Assembly: GCA_963706785.1 (NCBI GenBank)
Contig: CAVPNJ010000004.1
Coordinates: 620,001-684,000 of the forward strand
Length of the DNA: 64,000 nt
Direction: 5' to 3'
DNA from: Pollutimonas sp963706785
GTDB taxonomy: Bacteria; Pseudomonadota; Gammaproteobacteria; Burkholderiales; Burkholderiaceae_B
Shown: piece by piece, positions 61,133-64,000 of the stretch
Layout: the number at the start of each line of letters is the position of its first letter
Numbering within the stretch: the first letter of the stretch is position 1
The notes under the pieces: generated by a model
Told to the model about the DNA's origin: nothing
What the model saw: the letters and a program-made list of their open reading frames with translations, nothing else
Database searches by the model: none
Program-made: the position numbers and the translations under genes

Positions 61133-64000
61133 ATGCTCGAAACTGTTGTCAAACGCGACCGTGACTTTGGCACCCCTGCCTCAACCAGTACGCTTACCGT
61201 CGAGATCACCATCGACGGCACGCTGGTAAAGGTGGCCCAGGGCACTTCCATCATGCGTGCGGCCGCCGAAGCCGGCATCAATATCCCTAAGCTATGCGCC
61301 ACCGACAGCCTCGAAGCATTTGGCTCCTGCCGGCTGTGTCTGGTGCAAATCGAAGGTAGGCGCGGCTATCCGGCTTCGTGCACCACTCCTGTCGAAGCGG
61401 GCATGGTCATCTGGACCGAAACGCCCAAGCTTCACGACCTGCGTCGCGGGGTCATGGAACTCTACATCTCGGACCATCCCCTCGATTGCCTGACCTGTCC
61501 TGCCAATGGCGACTGCGAACTTCAAGACATGGCGGGCGTAGTCGGTCTACGCAATGTACGTTACGGCTATGACGGCGCCAACCATCTGTCCGACCCGACC
61601 GATGAATCGAACCCTTACTTTGCCTACGATCCGTCCAAATGCATTGTGTGCAGCCGATGCGTGCGCGCCTGCGATGAAATCCAGGGCACTTATGCGCTGA
61701 CCATTACCGGCCGAGGCTTCGATTCGCGCATCACGGCGGGCCAAAGCGATCCTTTCTTAAAAAGCGATTGCGTTTCTTGCGGCGCCTGTGTGCAAGCATG
61801 CCCTACGGCGTCTCTCACCGAAAAATCCGTCATTCAAATGGGCCAGGCGGAACACTCCATCATTACCACGTGTGCTTACTGCGGTGTGGGCTGCGCCTTC
61901 AAGGCGGAAATGAAGGGCCAGGAAGTGGTGCGCATGGTTCCCTGGAAGGACGGCAAGGCCAATCACGGCCACTCCTGTGTTAAAGGACGCTTTGCCTGGG
62001 GTTACGCGACCCACCATGACCGCATGCTCAAGCCCATGATACGCAGCGATATCTCGCACCCCTGGCGGGAAGTAAGCTGGGACGAAGCCATAGGCTATGC
62101 CGCTTCGGAACTTAAGCGCATACAGGCGACCTACGGGCGTGATTCCATAGGCGGCATTACGTCGTCGCGTTGCACCAACGAAGAAACCTATCTTGTCCAG
62201 AAGCTGGTACGCGCAGCACTAGGAACGAACAACGTCGATACCTGTGCCAGGGTATGCCATTCCCCCACCGGCTATGGACTCAAAACCACCCTGGGAGAAT
62301 CGGCCGGCACACAGACATTTGATTCGGTCATGTCCACCGACGTCGTCATCATCATGGGGGCGAATCCCACCGAGGCCCATCCCGTGTTCGCATCACGGCT
62401 GAAACGCCGCCTGCGTGAAGGGGCCAAGCTCATCGTCATCGATCCGCGCCAGATCCAACTGGTTAACGCCCCCCATGTCAAGGCCGACTATCATTTGCCC
62501 GTCAGGCCCGGCACCAACACTGCCTTGCTGACGTCCATGGCTCACGTTATTGCCACTGAAGGCCTGATAGACGAGGCCTTCGTCGCCGAACGCTGCGAGC
62601 AAGCGGCATTCGAACAATGGCGTCACTTCGTCTCTTTGCCGGAAAATTCGCCTGAAGCGACAGAGTCGATCACCGGGGTCTCGGCACAAGACCTGCGCGC
62701 TGCCAGTCGGCTCTTCGCGACCCATGGAAACGGCTCCATTTACTACGGATTAGGTGTCACCGAACACAGCCAGGGATCCACAACCGTGATGGCGATTGCC
62801 AACCTTGCCATGGCAACCGGCAATCTTGGCCGTGAGGGTGTCGGGGTCAATCCGCTCCGGGGCCAGAACAACGTTCAAGGTTCCTGCGACATGGGATCGT
62901 TTCCTCACGAATTGCCGGGCTACCGTCATATTTCCGACGACTCTGTTCGCAGCCAGTTCGAACAAGACTGGGGTGTCACAATACAACCGGAACCGGGTCT
63001 GCGCATACCGAATATGTTCGATGCAGCGCTTAGCGGATCGTTCAAAGGGCTGTACTGCCAAGGCGAAGATCTCGTGCAGTCAGACCCGAATACACAGCAT
63101 GTGGCCAAAGCGCTGGCTTCGATGGAATGCATCATCGTCCAGGATATTTTCCTGAATGAAACCGCGAAGTACGCCCACGTATTTTTACCGGGCTCCTCCT
63201 TCCTGGAAAAAGACGGCACCTTCACCAATGCCGAGCGCCGCATTTCACGGGTTCGTCAGGTAATGCAGCCCAAAGCTGGCATGGCCGACTGGGAAGTTAC
63301 CTGCGCCTTGTCCAATGCGCTGGGCTACCCGATGAATTATCACCACGCCAGCGAAATCATGGATGAAATCGCTCGCCTGACCCCTACATTTTCCGGCGTT
63401 TCCTTCAAGAGAATCGATGAATTGGGCGGCAGCGTGCAGTGGCCGTGCAATGCGGAAGCACCCGAAGGCACTCCCATCATGCACGTCGATCATTTTGTGC
63501 GTGGCAAGGGAAAATTCGTCATTACCAAATATGTTCCAAGCGATGAACGCAGTACTCGCAAGTTTCCGCTGCTGCTGACCACCGGTCGCATCTTGTCCCA
63601 GTACAACGTCGGCGCCCAGACCCGCCGTACACCCAACGTACTCTGGCATAGCGAAGACCGGCTGGAAATCCATCCGCACGACGCCGAAGATCGTGGCATT
63701 CGCGAAGGCGATATGGTGGCCATACAAAGCCGGGCGGGCGAGACAGCGCTACGCGCCACGGTTACCGAGCGGGTGCAGCCTGGCGTCGTCTATACGACGT
63801 TCCACTTCCCCGAATCCGGAGCCAACGTTGTCACGACGGACAGTACCGATTGGGCAACCGATTGTCCCGAATATAAGGTCACGGCTGTAGAGGCCAGGCT
63901 GGTCACGGAACCTTCTAAGTGGCAGGCAGGCTGGTCGCGATTTAGCGACGTCCAGCAAAGTCTGTTGGCACAACGCCAGCGCGAAGGCATGGCAGCGCCT
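61133..64000 (+). CDS. fdsA: Formate dehydrogenase alpha subunit, cut at window edge
   Basis: 956 codons are in the window, near the expected full length, so very little is missing. Oxidises formate at a bis-MGD molybdenum centre. Cluster ligands in order: 2Fe-2S at C55, C66, C69, C83; NuoG-like H115, C119, C122, C128; two ferredoxin-type sets at C170-C180 and C213-C223; CAYCGVGC with C247, C250, C254 and C282. The molybdenum ligand is C375 in TCARVCHSP, so this is the cysteine, not selenocysteine, type. HDDG-like and GAGSAxx motifs follow. The fdsC and fdsD genes would lie beyond the edge. Confidence 0.95.
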   Translation, partial: MLETVVKRDRDFGTPASTSTLTVEITIDGTLVKVAQGTSIMRAAAEAGINIPKLCATDSLEAFGSCRLCLVQIEGRRGYPASCTTPVEAGMVIWTETPKLHDLRRGVMELYISDHPLDCLTCPANGDCELQDMAGVVGLRNVRYGYDGANHLSDPTDESNPYFAYDPSKCIVCSRCVRACDEIQGTYALTITGRGFDSRITAGQSDPFLKSDCVSCGACVQACPTASLTEKSVIQMGQAEHSIITTCAYCGVGCAFKAEMKGQEVVRMVPWKDGKANHGHSCVKGRFAWGYATHHDRMLKPMIRSDISHPWREVSWDEAIGYAASELKRIQATYGRDSIGGITSSRCTNEETYLVQKLVRAALGTNNVDTCARVCHSPTGYGLKTTLGESAGTQTFDSVMSTDVVIIMGANPTEAHPVFASRLKRRLREGAKLIVIDPRQIQLVNAPHVKADYHLPVRPGTNTALLTSMAHVIATEGLIDEAFVAERCEQAAFEQWRHFVSLPENSPEATESITGVSAQDLRAASRLFATHGNGSIYYGLGVTEHSQGSTTVMAIANLAMATGNLGREGVGVNPLRGQNNVQGSCDMGSFPHELPGYRHISDDSVRSQFEQDWGVTIQPEPGLRIPNMFDAALSGSFKGLYCQGEDLVQSDPNTQHVAKALASMECIIVQDIFLNETAKYAHVFLPGSSFLEKDGTFTNAERRISRVRQVMQPKAGMADWEVTCALSNALGYPMNYHHASEIMDEIARLTPTFSGVSFKRIDELGGSVQWPCNAEAPEGTPIMHVDHFVRGKGKFVITKYVPSDERSTRKFPLLLTTGRILSQYNVGAQTRRTPNVLWHSEDRLEIHPHDAEDRGIREGDMVAIQSRAGETALRATVTERVQPGVVYTTFHFPESGANVVTTDSTDWATDCPEYKVTAVEARLVTEPSKWQAGWSRFSDVQQSLLAQRQREGMAAP

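Overview
The window looks like a chromosomal segment of a beta-proteobacterium of the order Burkholderiales, most likely Alcaligenaceae. This rests on gene order as I remember it (tkt-gap-pgk-fba-purC-purE-purK; queA-tgt-yajC-secD-secF; miaB-phoH-ybeY-corC-lnt), on a Bug/TctC-type binding protein, and on protein similarity to Bordetella-like sequences. No search was run. Coding density is high. The window cuts purK at its left edge and fdsA at its right edge.

Layout. 1-8.8 kb: a minus-strand carbon and purine block, tkt, gap, pgk, mog, fba, purC, purE, purK; a molybdopterin adenylyltransferase gene sits where I would expect pyruvate kinase. 9-16.8 kb: rsmE, an overlapping maeB-patatin-barstar set, a flavoprotein-like gene, an aminotransferase and a lytic transglycosylase. 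16.9-22.6 kb: ubiD, a yqjD-yqjE-yqjK-like membrane trio, a secreted protein, upp and dacB. 22.8-28.3 kb: queA-tgt-yajC-secD-secF, with an internal terminator-like hairpin and a strong terminator at the end. 28.4-32.9 kb: a four-gene tripartite ABC efflux operon. 33-38.8 kb: miaB-phoH-ybeY-corC-lnt. 38.8-41.6 kb: a large GGDEF/EAL sensor. 41.8-42.2 kb: three tRNA genes (Ala-GGC, Glu-TTC, Asp-GTC). 42.3-49.1 kb: ompW, an orphan Bug protein, a DUF3293 gene, bioB, two transporters, a peroxiredoxin and a small secreted protein.

49.2-64 kb is a molybdenum-cofactor and formate dehydrogenase region. moaC-moaD-moaE-moaB-moeA run rightward. A regulator-moaA-mobA operon runs leftward, and the NAD-dependent formate dehydrogenase operon fdsG-fdsB-fdsA diverges from that regulator. 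The cofactor genes supply the bis-MGD that FdsA needs. A perfect 10-bp inverted repeat lies between the regulator and fdsG and is a good operator candidate.

The two cofactor blocks converge on an accessory island (about 52.2-56.0 kb). It holds a short-chain dehydrogenase remnant, a tiny basic protein, a TnpB C-terminal remnant with an intact-looking omega-RNA-like 3' structure, and two minus-strand genes (a glycosyltransferase and a nucleotidyltransferase). Each of those two genes is followed by an attC-like palindrome, which suggests a small integron-cassette cluster without an integrase. I consider this island the least ordinary part of the window.

Two FNR-like boxes (upstream of ompW and of the GGDEF/EAL gene), together with formate oxidation, hint at growth under changing oxygen supply; that is inference.
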